From Panacagrimonas sp965216845 (GTDB taxonomy: Bacteria > Pseudomonadota > Gammaproteobacteria > Nevskiales > Nevskiaceae), in contig OZ244200.1 in assembly GCA_965216845.1 (NCBI GenBank), positions 1,860,001-1,924,000 on the forward strand: a stretch of 64,000 nt of DNA. Reading direction: 5' to 3'. The position numbers and the translations under genes were made by a program. Of the stretch, positions 34,688 to 46,297 are shown piece by piece. Under the pieces are notes generated by a model. The model made no database searches. It was not told the DNA's origin and saw only the letters and a program-made list of their open reading frames with translations. The stretch's first letter is position 1, and the number at the start of each line of letters is the position of its first letter.

Positions 34688-35001
34688 TCACATCCAGCAC
34701 GTGCGCCTGGCGATGACCGGCTCCACGCCATCATTGAGCGCCATGCCGCTGTGCGCCGGGACGCAATAGTGGCAGTTGTTGGTGAAATCGATGGCGAGCA
34801 GACCACATGGCGCTCGGTTGGCGTCAGGCTGGTTTTCTGAAACAAGCCCATCATCGCCATGCAGGATTCCAGGGTGGCGGGTGATTCGGTCATGACACCC
34901 AAGAGGTTGGGAATCCTGCCCCGGTCTTTTTCGGTGTTATTCAACAGCGGCCTGGAAGCTGGCGGCGCCGTTTCCAGAGTGTGAACCGGACAAGCATTCA
35001 T
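34688..35001 (-). pseudogene. AhpD-family (carboxymuconolactone decarboxylase-like) remnant
   Basis: The minus strand from ATG 35001 reads MNACPVHTLETAPPASRPLL and then RIPNLLGVMTESPATLE and SLTPTERHVV, the start of an AhpD-like peroxidase-related protein. After about base 34800 one base appears missing: the next frame continues LLAIDFTNNCHYCVPAHSG, including the redox CxxC pair with His. It then stops at 34688, far short of the family length of roughly 180 residues. A frameshift plus a lost C-terminus make a functional product unlikely. The remnant ends ten bases from the symporter stop. Confidence 0.75.
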
Positions 35002-35137
35002 GATTCGAACGTCCAAAAGGTTTATGTGGACTGCGTGATCCAATAACGATCGCGCAGCGTAGATGGCCGCTTCCATACGACAGCCAAGTCGCGCTGCGGC
35101 ATAATCGGCCTGTTCGGTGGCTTATGCAGGAGAAACA

Positions 35138-35890
35138 ATGAGCAGCGTTCGGCAACAGGTATCAGAACAGGAGTGGAAGCTGCGCGTGGATCTGGCGGCG
35201 GCTTATCGTCTGGTCGCGCTGTTTGGCTGGGATGACCTGGTGTTCACGCACATCACGGCCCGCATTCCTGGGCCCGAGCACCACTTTCTGATCAACCCTT
35301 ACGGCTGGCTGTTTGAGGAGATCACCGCCTCTTCTCTGGTCAAGATTGACCTCGACGGCAACAAGGTGGTGGATTCGCCCAATCCGGTGAATCCGGCGGG
35401 CTTCACCATTCACAGCGCCATTCATGCGGCGCGTGAGGATGTGGTCTGTGTCATGCATACGCATTCGATCAACGGTGTGGCTGTGTCGGCGCAAAAGGAC
35501 GGCTTGTTGCCCTTGTCGCAGACTTCCATCGTTGCCGGTTCCTCGCTGGCGTATCACGACTACGAGGGCATCGCCCTGCTGGAAGACGAAAAGCCGAGGC
35601 TGGTTGCCGATCTGGGCGACAAGATGTGCCTGATGTTACGCAATCATGGTTTGCTCACCCTGGGCGCCAATTGCGCCGATGCGTTTCTTCGCATGTACAA
35701 CCTGGAGGCCGCCTGCATGATTCAGGTACGGGCCCTGGCCGGAAGCCGGCCAATGAATCCGGTGCCGCAGACGGTTCTCGACAATATCGAAGACCAGGTG
35801 AAGATGGTGACGCTTGGTCAATTCGGCATGCTGGCCTGGCCGGCCTTGCTGCGGCGCCTGGATCGCCGAAATCCTGGGTATGCGGACTAG
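35138..35890 (+). CDS. Class II aldolase/adducin family protein
   Basis: A 250-residue member of the zinc-dependent class II aldolase/adducin family. Metal-binding histidines appear in VMHTHSINGVAV, with a further His in MLRNHGLLTLG; HITARIPG and LINPYGWLFEEI are also typical. The C-terminal part resembles members annotated only as class II aldolase, so the substrate is not known. ATG 35138 has AGGAG upstream. The stop shares the palindrome CTAG with the stop of the convergent msrA gene. Confidence 0.88.
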   Translation: MSSVRQQVSEQEWKLRVDLAAAYRLVALFGWDDLVFTHITARIPGPEHHFLINPYGWLFEEITASSLVKIDLDGNKVVDSPNPVNPAGFTIHSAIHAAREDVVCVMHTHSINGVAVSAQKDGLLPLSQTSIVAGSSLAYHDYEGIALLEDEKPRLVADLGDKMCLMLRNHGLLTLGANCADAFLRMYNLEAACMIQVRALAGSRPMNPVPQTVLDNIEDQVKMVTLGQFGMLAWPALLRRLDRRNPGYAD

Positions 35891-36516
35891 TCGCCGGAAC
35901 CAGTCCAGTCCGGAAACAGCGCGCGGGTTTTTTCGACCTTTGGCATTGAAACGCCCATGATGTAGGGCTGCATGGGGTTTTGTTCGGCGTAATTCTGATG
36001 ATAATCCTCGGCTGGAAAAAACCCGGCCAGGGATTCGAGCTGCGTCACCACCGGTGATCGAAATACGCCGGCCTGGTCAAGCGCGGTGATGTAATTCCGG
36101 GCGACTCGTTTTTGATCTTCGTTGGCGTAAAAAATGGCCGAACGGTACTGTCGTCCAATGTCATTGCCCTGGCGGTCCAGCTGTGTCGGATCATGCGCAG
36201 CGCTGAAGAACACTTTGAGGATCTGGCCCAGACTGATATGCGCGGCGTCATATTCGACCCTGACCACTTCGGCGTGGTTGGTCTGACCGGAACACACCAT
36301 GCGGTAATTCGCCGTTTTGGCCTGGCCGCCCGCATAACCCGCGGTGAGACTGATCACGCCGCGCAACTGCTTGTACACCGCTTCGACGCACCAGAAACAA
36401 CCGCCGGCCAACACCACCGACTGCAAACCGCCTTGTTGCAAGTCTTCTGGCGGATCGGGAAAACGGTTGTGCGGCGCGGTACGTGAGGCGCTCGCAAGGT
36501 CACAGGTCTGGTTCAT
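35887..36516 (-). CDS. msrA: Peptide methionine (S)-sulfoxide reductase MsrA
   Basis: The enzyme repairs oxidised methionine in proteins. The 209-residue protein has the catalytic AGGCFWCVEAV with Cys40, the family blocks SLTAGYAGG and NHAEVVRVEYD, and DPTQLDRQGNDIGRQYRSAIFY. GGAGGGAGGAG lies just before ATG 36516; an in-frame extension to 36564 is not needed. It is convergent with the aldolase gene, and both stops use one CTAG tetramer. Confidence 0.96.
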   Translation of the reverse strand: MNQTCDLASASRTAPHNRFPDPPEDLQQGGLQSVVLAGGCFWCVEAVYKQLRGVISLTAGYAGGQAKTANYRMVCSGQTNHAEVVRVEYDAAHISLGQILKVFFSAAHDPTQLDRQGNDIGRQYRSAIFYANEDQKRVARNYITALDQAGVFRSPVVTQLESLAGFFPAEDYHQNYAEQNPMQPYIMGVSMPKVEKTRALFPDWTGSGD

Positions 36517-36589
36517 TTTACTCCTCCCTCCAAGGGCTCTGATTGTGCGCCTGATCATGGACAAGGTCAGTCCTGCCGAACGAATGGGA

Positions 36590-37558
36590 TCAATCTGCGG
36601 ACGCGCGGGGCGGGAATAGTCGCACTGGCTGGTTCAGCGCCATGGTCTGAACCCAGACCGCTGGCCGCGTATCCTGGACTTGCTCGAAAAATTCGTTCAA
36701 ATCCACCGCCAGGGGAAATGGTTTCAGGGGGCGGTCCAGAGGTCGGGTGAAATCATCCCAGTGAATGGGCACCACCCGCTTGGCGGAAACCGCGTCCACG
36801 GTCTGCCCAAGGTAACGCTGAAGATCGTCAACCAGGGAGACGCCCAGGAACACGATGTCTGCGGTGAACGGCTGCAGCCGGCCGGGAACAAAGCCAGCGC
36901 TGCCATGGTGAAGCATTTTGCCTTCGGCATGCTCGATCATAATGGAGTAGGTGCCGCCCAACTTGTAATCCAGATAGCGCGCAGGCGGCCGCAAGGGCCT
37001 GGCGATTTCTCCGGTCGGACGCCCGCCGCTGGCGCCGGCGTGTTCGCTTTGGATGAATTGAACGCGAAAGGAACCGAATTCCATGATCTCACCGGCTGCC
37101 GCCAGGTGCAATCGATCCGGAGACAGTCCGGCGCCCAGGCCGATATTCAGCGTGCTTTGAGATCCGGCCAGGGCGGCGCCGGTCAAACGCGCCACCACAC
37201 CAGCGTCCATGGCGTGATCAAAATGCGAGTGCGACACCAGTACCGCATCCAGCCATTGCAAATCGAGTTTGCCGAGCCAGGCCTGAATCAGGGCTTCATT
37301 GGGCTCAATCCGCGCATTTCGCAGCATGGGCAGAAAACCCGGCGGGCGAGTGAAAAACGGATCGATCAGAATCGCGTGCTGGGCGTCGCGCAACAACAGG
37401 GCCGTCACTCCAAGCCAGGTTGCGCTCAGATGGTCGCCGCGGGCGGGCTGAGTGGGCATCAAGTGGCGCTGGTAGGCGGGCATTCCTGGGCGATACCACC
37501 ACAGCGTGCTGAAGATCAGCGTCAACGCCAGTGGCAGCAACCACAGCCGCCGCCTCAT
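36590..37558 (-). CDS. Membrane-anchored MBL-fold hydrolase
   Basis: A metallo-beta-lactamase-fold protein of 322 residues with an N-terminal hydrophobic anchor (LWLLPLALTLIFSTLWW). The metal motif HSHFDHAMD is intact, and later His residues lie in QSEHAG, HHGSAG and VPIHWDD. The overall pattern resembles UlaG/NAPE-PLD-like members rather than true beta-lactamases. ATG 37558 overlaps the stop of the tetR gene upstream (ATGA), so the two are translated together. Regulation would be by that repressor. Confidence 0.85.
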   Translation of the reverse strand: MRRRLWLLPLALTLIFSTLWWYRPGMPAYQRHLMPTQPARGDHLSATWLGVTALLLRDAQHAILIDPFFTRPPGFLPMLRNARIEPNEALIQAWLGKLDLQWLDAVLVSHSHFDHAMDAGVVARLTGAALAGSQSTLNIGLGAGLSPDRLHLAAAGEIMEFGSFRVQFIQSEHAGASGGRPTGEIARPLRPPARYLDYKLGGTYSIMIEHAEGKMLHHGSAGFVPGRLQPFTADIVFLGVSLVDDLQRYLGQTVDAVSAKRVVPIHWDDFTRPLDRPLKPFPLAVDLNEFFEQVQDTRPAVWVQTMALNQPVRLFPPRASAD

Positions 37559-38217
37559 TTTGCGGCGAGCGTCGGCTGCGAATGGCGGATGCCGGCGCCG
37601 AAAAAGATCATCGCCGCATCCACCGCCGCATCCACCGATTGCGGATTCCGTTCGGTGGTCCATCGCATGGCGATTTGCACTGCGGCGCCAACCAGGCCGG
37701 CGGCGATCAGGCGCGCTTGTTGGGCATTGACTCCGGGCTTGTTGAACCGCGTGCCCGCCAGATCGATCAACAGATCGCCAAACCCGAACGTGGCATCAAG
37801 CGCACGTCGTTCCATGGCCGAACTCACGGTCAGCACCTCAACCAGCAGCATGCGGGCAACACGCCGATCTTGTTGCAAGCGTTGGTAGAACAAGCGCAGA
37901 CCTGCTCTGGAAAGGGCGTCAAGACTGTTGCCGGATCGTTCGGCGACCGCAACGAAGTCAGCACGTAGCTGTTCAACAAGGTTCTCATAGACGGCAGCGA
38001 AAAGGGCCTCACGATCTTTGAAGGATTCGTAGAAATATCGCTCAGTTAGCTGAGCTTGTGCACAAAGCTCTCTAACGGTGACTCCATGGTAGCCGTGACG
38101 GCCAAAGCATTCCAGCCCAGCCGACAGGAAACGCTGCCGCCGCTCCCGAATGCGGTCATCGGCCGCCAGGCCGCGATATCTGCGGGCGCCGGGTCGAAGT
38201 GCGTCGTGCTTGCTCAT
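37555..38217 (-). CDS. TetR family transcriptional regulator
   Basis: A repressor of about 220 residues. The helix-turn-helix is RQRFLSAGLECFGRHGYHGVTVRELCAQAQLTERYFYESFKDREALF, followed by a helical ligand-binding domain. ATG 38217 gives a normal N-terminus; the longer frame to 38313 would cross the operator region. It is divergent from an SDR gene and upstream of an MBL hydrolase, so it probably controls both. Two TGACA-N8-TGTCA sites lie in the shared promoter region. Confidence 0.9.
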   Translation of the reverse strand: MSKHDALRPGARRYRGLAADDRIRERRQRFLSAGLECFGRHGYHGVTVRELCAQAQLTERYFYESFKDREALFAAVYENLVEQLRADFVAVAERSGNSLDALSRAGLRLFYQRLQQDRRVARMLLVEVLTVSSAMERRALDATFGFGDLLIDLAGTRFNKPGVNAQQARLIAAGLVGAAVQIAMRWTTERNPQSVDAAVDAAMIFFGAGIRHSQPTLAAK

Positions 38218-38227
38218 GAAATGATAT

Positions 38228-38272
38228 TGACATATACAATTGTCAGAAATAAAGTGACAACCATCATTGTCA
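38228..38272. promoter_or_regulatory. Two tandem TetR-type operators
   Basis: TGACA-N8-TGTCA occurs twice, at 38228-38245 and 38255-38272, with different spacer sequences. The centres are 27 bases apart. The sites lie between divergent tetR and SDR genes. Conservation of only the arms suggests specific binding by dimers, presumably the adjacent TetR protein. Confidence 0.7.
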
Positions 38273-38311
38273 TTTAAGTTGCTGACCAAGCTCAAAAGGA
38301 GAATGTGGCTC

Positions 38312-39145
38312 ATGAAGCGTTTTGATCAGAAAGTAGCGGCAATTACCGGCGCAGGCTCTGGCATCGGTCGGGCTTTGGCGTTTGACCTGGCGGGGCGTGG
38401 CTGCCACCTGGCGCTGAGTGACATCAATGGTCAAGCGCTTGCACAGACCGTTGAGCAGATTCGTGTTGTCAGCCCGGTGAACGTGAGCAGCCAGCCCCTG
38501 GATGTGTCGGATCGTGACGGTGTTCATGCCTGGGCCGATCAGGTGGTGGCGGATCACGGGCAGGTGAATCTGATTTTCAACAACGCCGGTGTCGCGCACG
38601 GCGCCACCATCGAAGGCGCCAGCTATGAAGACTTCGAGTGGATCATGGGCATCAACTTCTGGGGCGTGGTGCACGGCACCAAGGCCTTTCTGCCGCATTT
38701 GCGTGCGTCCGGGGATGGGCATGTCATCAACCTGTCCAGCGTATTCGGCATTATCGGGGTGCCGACACAAGGCACCTACAACGCCACCAAGTTCGCCGTC
38801 AGGGGCTTTACCGAAGCGTTGCGACAGGAGCTTGAAATCCAGAAGTCTCCGGTGAGCGCCACCAGTGTGCATCCCGGCGGCATCAAGACCAATATCGCCC
38901 GCGCGGCGCGCCTGGACGAAAGCTCGGCGAGCATCACCGGCGTAGATGCCCAAACCAGCGTGACGACTTTCGAGAAGCTGTTGCGAACCACCCCCGAGCA
39001 AGCCGCGCAAGCCATTCTCAAGGGTGTGCGCAAAAATGCGCGAAGGGTCTTGATCGGCGCCGACGCCTACGCCATTGACGCGTTCCAACGCCTGTTGCCC
39101 ACCGGCTATCAGAAGGTGGTGTCACGCATCGCCAGGATTCAGTAA
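38312..39145 (+). CDS. Short-chain dehydrogenase/reductase
   Basis: A classical SDR of 277 residues. The nucleotide motif is GAGSGIG, followed by NNAGVAHG. The catalytic residues are Ser in NLSSVFG and Tyr/Lys in TYNATK. PGGIKTNIARAA follows, and a C-terminal extension typical of acyl-type SDRs ends the protein. Asp in SDINGQ after strand 2 favours NAD. ATG 38312 is about ten bases from GGAG; ATG 38303 is too close to it. It is regulated by the divergent TetR gene through the tandem operators. The substrate is unknown; lipid or alcohol oxidation is possible. Confidence 0.9.
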   Translation: MKRFDQKVAAITGAGSGIGRALAFDLAGRGCHLALSDINGQALAQTVEQIRVVSPVNVSSQPLDVSDRDGVHAWADQVVADHGQVNLIFNNAGVAHGATIEGASYEDFEWIMGINFWGVVHGTKAFLPHLRASGDGHVINLSSVFGIIGVPTQGTYNATKFAVRGFTEALRQELEIQKSPVSATSVHPGGIKTNIARAARLDESSASITGVDAQTSVTTFEKLLRTTPEQAAQAILKGVRKNARRVLIGADAYAIDAFQRLLPTGYQKVVSRIARIQ

Positions 39146-39319
39146 GCCCGGGGTTTGCCGATCAGTGGCGGATCCGGCCGCCTAAAAGCTGCTGCAGAAA
39201 CGCGACAATGCCATCACTGCACTGATCCGGGGGCAACGCTGGCGGGCTGATGCTGGCGGGGATGGAGTTTGATTGGCAAACTCTTGCTGCTGAACTTGAG
39301 AACCAGGGGAGTGGGCTGA

Positions 39320-39943
39320 ATGCGTACAGCGGGCTTGTTCGTTGTGCTTGGGATCTTCTGCGGTAGCGCCTGGGCACAAATGCCGCGCAACCGCGTCGAT
39401 GTGTACTACGCTTTCACCGATTTCGAGATCGACGAGATTGATCTGGACATGGACGGTGATACCGTCGGGGTTCGCGTTCGCGGTGGCGATCAGCTCGGTT
39501 TCCTGACGTTCGAGTTGCAGGGGGGCGATCTGGACACGCGGATCAACTCGGTGAAGTTTCGCAACAGTGTTCAGAATTACCGCGGCGGTGTCGGCCTGCG
39601 CGCGCTGCGCAGCCGCAACGCGGATTTGTGGGGGCGGCTTGAGTACACGCGCCTGGATACGGATCTCAACGCCGGTGGATTCAATTTTATAGATGATCGC
39701 GAAGAAGGTTACGGGGTCCATCTTGGCGCGCAACTGGGTGGCGCTGAATTCAACGTAGTTGCCGAAGCAGGTTATCTGGCATACACCAATCTTGCAGGCG
39801 GCGAATACAGCGTTTGTCTGAACTGGCAACCGCGCGGCATTGGCCTGTTCGTGGAATCACGCTATACCGATCTGGAATTTGACGACTTCGATGCCGATCA
39901 GGAAATTCTGGATCTGCGGGTTGGGGTGAGATTCCAATTCTGA
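39320..39943 (+). CDS. Outer-membrane beta-barrel protein, unknown family
   Basis: A 207-residue precursor. A signal peptide ends near GSAWAQ. The mature part consists of alternating amphipathic strands rich in Tyr, Asp and Gly, and ends in VGVRFQF with a terminal Phe, the outer-membrane insertion signal. About eight strands are likely. AGGGGAG precedes ATG 39320. I do not recognise a specific family, and no neighbour suggests a role. Confidence 0.75.
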   Translation: MRTAGLFVVLGIFCGSAWAQMPRNRVDVYYAFTDFEIDEIDLDMDGDTVGVRVRGGDQLGFLTFELQGGDLDTRINSVKFRNSVQNYRGGVGLRALRSRNADLWGRLEYTRLDTDLNAGGFNFIDDREEGYGVHLGAQLGGAEFNVVAEAGYLAYTNLAGGEYSVCLNWQPRGIGLFVESRYTDLEFDDFDADQEILDLRVGVRFQF

Positions 39944-39947
39944 GTTT

Positions 39948-41057
39948 CTAGCCGAATAATCCCAGCTGCGGCCCTTGCTCAAACAGCGGATTCAGCGGTA
40001 CCCGAAACTGACTGTTGTCCAGCAGGATGCGACGGCTGGGCGCCGTTTGAAAACCGAGCCGCCGACAGCTGGTTTCGAATCGTTTGTTGATTAGCTCAGC
40101 AAATGCACCTTCTCCGCGATGCCGCTTGCCAAAACTGGAATCGTAGTCACGACCGCCCCGGGACTGGCGGATCAGGCTCATCACATGGTCGGCCTTGAGC
40201 CGATGGTGGGTATCCAGCCAGTCGCGAAACAGCTGTTTGATCTCATGCGGCAGGCGCAGCAGGATGTAGCTGGCGGCAATGGCGCCGGCCTCCCGCGCCG
40301 CCTCCAGAATGGATTCGAGTTCCGAATCATTGATAAAGGGGATGATGGGTGAAACCATTACCATGGTTGGTACGCCGGCGTCGGACAGCTCGCGGATGAT
40401 TTTCAGGCGCGCCGCTGGCGACGCGGTTCTGGGTTCCAGCGTTCGTTTGAGTTCATTGCGCAGACTGGTGATGGAAATGGCGACCATCGCCAGCCCTTGT
40501 CGCCCCATTGGCACCAGCAAATCCATGTCCCGGCCGGTCAGCGCCGCGCCCTTGCTGACGATGCCGACCGGATGCCGATACGCCGATAGCACCTGCAACA
40601 GATCTCGGGTCACGCGATGTGTTCGTTCGATCGGTTGGTAGGGGTCGGTATTGGCGCCCAGCGACACCATGGCCGGTCGATAACCAGGCGCGCGCAAGGT
40701 TTTTTCCAGCAGCGCCGCGGCATCCTTTTTGTAGAACAGCCGGGTTTCAAAATCCAGGCCGGGCGATAAGTCCATGTAGGCATGGCTGGGCCGCGCGTAA
40801 CAATAAATGCAACCGTGTTCACAACCGCGATAAGGATTCAGAGAACGATCAAATCCGATGTCGGGCGAATCGTTCCAGCTCAGAATCGTTTTGGCGGATT
40901 CCGGCAGTACCGTGGTTTGCGGTGCGCGGATTTCCTCTTCGCCCAGATCCCAGCCGTCGGACGTTACCTCCTTTTGGCTGTGCAAAAAACGCGGCGCCGG
41001 TTGCGCGGCGGTGCCGCGACCTTTGATCGCTTTTCCGGATGAGTTGCTGACGGACAT
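39948..41057 (-). CDS. PA0069-family radical SAM protein
   Basis: A SplB-like radical SAM protein of 369 residues. The cluster motif is Cys79, Cys83 and Cys86 (CEHGCIYCYARP). The preceding SLNPYRGC block and following SLGANTDPYQPIERTHRVTR are characteristic of the PA0069 family. The function is unknown; similarity to spore photoproduct lyase hints at radical repair chemistry. It is convergent with the outer-membrane protein gene and follows clpB by 20 bases on the same strand. Confidence 0.9.
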   Translation of the reverse strand: MSVSNSSGKAIKGRGTAAQPAPRFLHSQKEVTSDGWDLGEEEIRAPQTTVLPESAKTILSWNDSPDIGFDRSLNPYRGCEHGCIYCYARPSHAYMDLSPGLDFETRLFYKKDAAALLEKTLRAPGYRPAMVSLGANTDPYQPIERTHRVTRDLLQVLSAYRHPVGIVSKGAALTGRDMDLLVPMGRQGLAMVAISITSLRNELKRTLEPRTASPAARLKIIRELSDAGVPTMVMVSPIIPFINDSELESILEAAREAGAIAASYILLRLPHEIKQLFRDWLDTHHRLKADHVMSLIRQSRGGRDYDSSFGKRHRGEGAFAELINKRFETSCRRLGFQTAPSRRILLDNSQFRVPLNPLFEQGPQLGLFG

Positions 41058-41077
41058 GGGTCCGCCAGCATAGCGCG

Positions 41078-43681
<2,604 letters not shown>

Positions 43682-43713
43682 GTCGCGCTCCGATGTTTGT
43701 CTGCTGCAAAAGG

Positions 43714-43738
43714 TGATGGCCAATTTCTGCCTTTCAAG
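43714..43738 (-). promoter_or_regulatory. Sigma-32-type promoter of clpB
   Basis: On the minus strand CTTGAAA, a perfect heat-shock -35, is followed after ten bases by GGCCATCA, which keeps the CCAT core of the -10. The spacer is slightly short for consensus. It is about 33 bases from the clpB start. Confidence 0.65.
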
Positions 43739-43829
43739 ATCATCGGTGCGGGCGGGCCGTTACACTGCAAGCCTATGTGCACTGACTCACCCACATCAGC
43801 GCGCCAACCCGCGCAAAATCCCTCATGAC

Positions 43830-45188
43830 ATGAAACGCAGTCTGCGACGCAAGATGCTGGCGCAGATCAATGCGCTAGCTTGCGCCTTGACCACGGCCTT
43901 GAGCTTGACCCTGGTCATGGCCGTTTTTGGCAAACCCATGGGGCTGGCCTATCAGGTCATGTTGGGACTGAGTGTGCTGGGAACCTATCTGGTCAGCCGT
44001 CGTTATTGGTTGAACGTGCCCTGGTTTGTTGGGCGTCCCGGCGCCATTGGAACACGCGCCATCGCCAGCTGGGTTCGCGTGCAGGCAGCCTTGTTGCTGT
44101 TCCTCTATCTCAGCGGCTTGCTACAGGCTTTCCCGCCCGCCTTATTGTTGAGTTGGTGGTTACTGACGCCCGCAGCCTTACTGTTGTTGAACGCGGCGGT
44201 CACTGCTGCTTCGGTTCGGATTGCCGAACTCCAACCGCGCGCGCGCACTGCCGTCATGGTGTTCGCCGGAGCGGTATCCGCGGATCTAACGCGAAAACTG
44301 CGCGACGCGGGCCGTCACGAGTTGGTGGGTTTTTTTGACGATCAGCCCAACGCCAGAACAGACGGTGTCAGCTATCTGGGCAAGCTGGAGGACTTGCCGG
44401 GATATTTGCGCGACCACCGCATTGATGCAGTGTTTGTCATTTTGCCGGGAGAGGGTGGGTTAAGACCGCTGGACTTTATCGACCTGCTGGATGAGATTGG
44501 TGTTTCGATCTATTTCGTACTCGATCCACTGTTACTGAATTTGTTGAGCGGCCGTCTGCGCGAAGTATCCGGCGCGCAAATTCTGGAGTTACCAAAATCG
44601 CGTTTCTACACGGTTGATGGCGTGGTAAAACGGACACTGGATGTGGTGTTGGCGAGCGGACTTCTGTTTTTGCTGCTTCCCCTGTTTGTATTGCTGGCGC
44701 CGTTGGTGCGCATCAGTAGCCGCGGTAGCGTTTTCGTCACACAAACCGGGTTTGATTTGTCAGGCCGTGCGGTGAGCGCACTGCGGTTTCGGGTTTTGCA
44801 GCCAGATGGCGTTCACTTCACCGCGATCGGTCGCTGGCTGAGGCGAACCTCCATTGAAGATCTGCCCTTGCTGATGAATGTCTTGCGCGGCGAGATGAGC
44901 CTGGTTGGTCCACGAATGGAGCCGGTGGCGCACAACGCGCATTATCAACGCGCGCTACGACGCCAGGTGATTCGTCATCGGATTCGGCCGGGCATCACCG
45001 GCTGGGCGCAGGTGAATGGCGTGCGTGGAGAACGGGCGCAGGTGGATCGAATTGATGATCGAATCCGGTTCGACCTGGAATACATCGCCCATTGGTCTCC
45101 CATTTTCGACTTACGTGTGCTGTGGATGACGTTGATGATATTGGCGCGCGGCGCGCGTGGTGGTCATGGTCGCCAGCCAAACCGATGA
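43830..45188 (+). CDS. Undecaprenyl-phosphate sugar-1-phosphate transferase
   Basis: A polyisoprenyl-phosphate hexose-1-phosphate transferase of 452 residues that would start polysaccharide assembly. Four hydrophobic segments are followed by a CoA-binding-like domain (VMVFAGAVSADLTRKLRDAGRHELVGFFDD). A fifth membrane segment (LDVVLASGLLFLLLPLFVLLAPLV) precedes the catalytic bacterial sugar transferase domain with RRTSIEDLPLLMNVLRGEMSLVGPR. The QxR/GLNG region is degenerate (TQTGFDLSGRAV). ATG 43830 is used because the upstream extension overlaps clpB. No other capsule or EPS genes are near, so it is an orphan. Confidence 0.88.
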   Translation: MKRSLRRKMLAQINALACALTTALSLTLVMAVFGKPMGLAYQVMLGLSVLGTYLVSRRYWLNVPWFVGRPGAIGTRAIASWVRVQAALLLFLYLSGLLQAFPPALLLSWWLLTPAALLLLNAAVTAASVRIAELQPRARTAVMVFAGAVSADLTRKLRDAGRHELVGFFDDQPNARTDGVSYLGKLEDLPGYLRDHRIDAVFVILPGEGGLRPLDFIDLLDEIGVSIYFVLDPLLLNLLSGRLREVSGAQILELPKSRFYTVDGVVKRTLDVVLASGLLFLLLPLFVLLAPLVRISSRGSVFVTQTGFDLSGRAVSALRFRVLQPDGVHFTAIGRWLRRTSIEDLPLLMNVLRGEMSLVGPRMEPVAHNAHYQRALRRQVIRHRIRPGITGWAQVNGVRGERAQVDRIDDRIRFDLEYIAHWSPIFDLRVLWMTLMILARGARGGHGRQPNR

Positions 45189-45217
45189 GCGCGCGCTGAC
45201 CATGCCGGCGGCAACCG

Positions 45218-45685
45218 TCAATCCCGTGCAAGTTTCAGAATGTAGTCCCAGTGCGCCTTGCTGACCGGAGTGACCGACAGGCGTGAACCGGGCGCCAGAA
45301 GCGCCATGCCGTTGAGCTTGTGGTGATGCTCGCGCAGCGTGGCCAGACTGACGGGATTGTTCAACTTGCGCTTGTATTTGACGTCCACCAGCAGCCAGCG
45401 CGGTTCCTCGGGCTTGGACTTGGCGTCGTAGTGATCCGCCTTGGGGTCAAACTGGGTGGGGTCGGGATAGGCGGTTGAAACCACGCTCATGATGCCGACG
45501 ATGCCGGGCACGGCACAGCTGGAATGATAGAAAAACGCCAGATCGCCCTTTTGAAACTGGTCACGAAACATGTTGCGGACCTGGTAGTTGCGCACCCCGT
45601 CCCAGGGCTCGGTCTGCTCGGGCCGCGCTTTCAAGTCGTCAATGGAAAAGCAGTCGGGCTCGGATTTCATCAACCAGTATTTCAA
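45218..45685 (-). CDS. EVE domain protein
   Basis: A 155-residue PUA-like protein. MKYWLMKSEPDCFSIDDL, WDGVRNYQVRNMFRD and GDLAFFYHSS are characteristic of EVE domains, which bind modified bases. The start is TTG 45685, within TTGA of the upstream fau stop, so it is coupled to fau. Its cellular role is unknown. Confidence 0.93.
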   Translation of the reverse strand: MKYWLMKSEPDCFSIDDLKARPEQTEPWDGVRNYQVRNMFRDQFQKGDLAFFYHSSCAVPGIVGIMSVVSTAYPDPTQFDPKADHYDAKSKPEEPRWLLVDVKYKRKLNNPVSLATLREHHHKLNGMALLAPGSRLSVTPVSKAHWDYILKLARD

Positions 45686-46287
45686 TCTTGTACTCCTGCG
45701 TTAGTCGACACGCGGAATTTTCGCACGCCTTTCTCAGTGCAGGCGGCGTGCAGCGGAATATCCCAGCTTTGCGGCTGCAAGACCTCGGCTTGCTGGCAGG
45801 CGAACCCGTATCCCATGCGCCACGGTATGCGTTTGTGTCGCAGGGGCTGCAGGCAGCGATCATAATGACCACCGCCCTGGCCGAGGCGGGCGCCGTTTGC
45901 GGTAAACGCCAACAAGGGCAGGACGATGACATCCAGTTGTCGCGCGGCGATGGTTTTGGTCTGGCGCGCCTGGCCAATACCGTGCGGTCCGATGTGGGTG
46001 CGCGACAGATTGAGCAGTTGACCAAAACGCAAGACCCGTCGCCGGCTGGACGCTAGGCGAGGCAGATAGACCGCCTGGCGACGCCGCAACAACGCGTGAA
46101 TCAGCGGCAGGGTGGAAAGCTCGCTGCCCACCGGCCAATAGACGGCGATGCGTCGCGCACGCCGCAGGGTGGTTTGCCGCATGAGCTTTCGCGCCGCCAG
46201 TCGTGCCGCCTTCTGGCGCTGTGACAGCAGCATTGCCTTGCGCCGCGCACGAAAATGGCGCCGGAGTTCAGACTTGTCCGGCGCCAT
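45682..46287 (-). CDS. fau: 5-formyltetrahydrofolate cyclo-ligase
   Basis: The enzyme converts 5-formyl-THF to 5,10-methenyl-THF with ATP. The 201-residue protein has KSELRRHFRARRKAM, IAVYWPVGSELSTLPLIHALL and the nucleotide loop FTANGARLGQGGGHYDRCL. ATG 46287 is chosen because the longer open frame runs into the 6S RNA gene. Its position directly behind ssrS matches ygfA in E. coli, where the two are cotranscribed and fau (ygfA) is linked to persistence. Confidence 0.93.
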   Translation of the reverse strand: MAPDKSELRRHFRARRKAMLLSQRQKAARLAARKLMRQTTLRRARRIAVYWPVGSELSTLPLIHALLRRRQAVYLPRLASSRRRVLRFGQLLNLSRTHIGPHGIGQARQTKTIAARQLDVIVLPLLAFTANGARLGQGGGHYDRCLQPLRHKRIPWRMGYGFACQQAEVLQPQSWDIPLHAACTEKGVRKFRVSTNAGVQD

Positions 46288-46297
46288 GGTATTCAAG

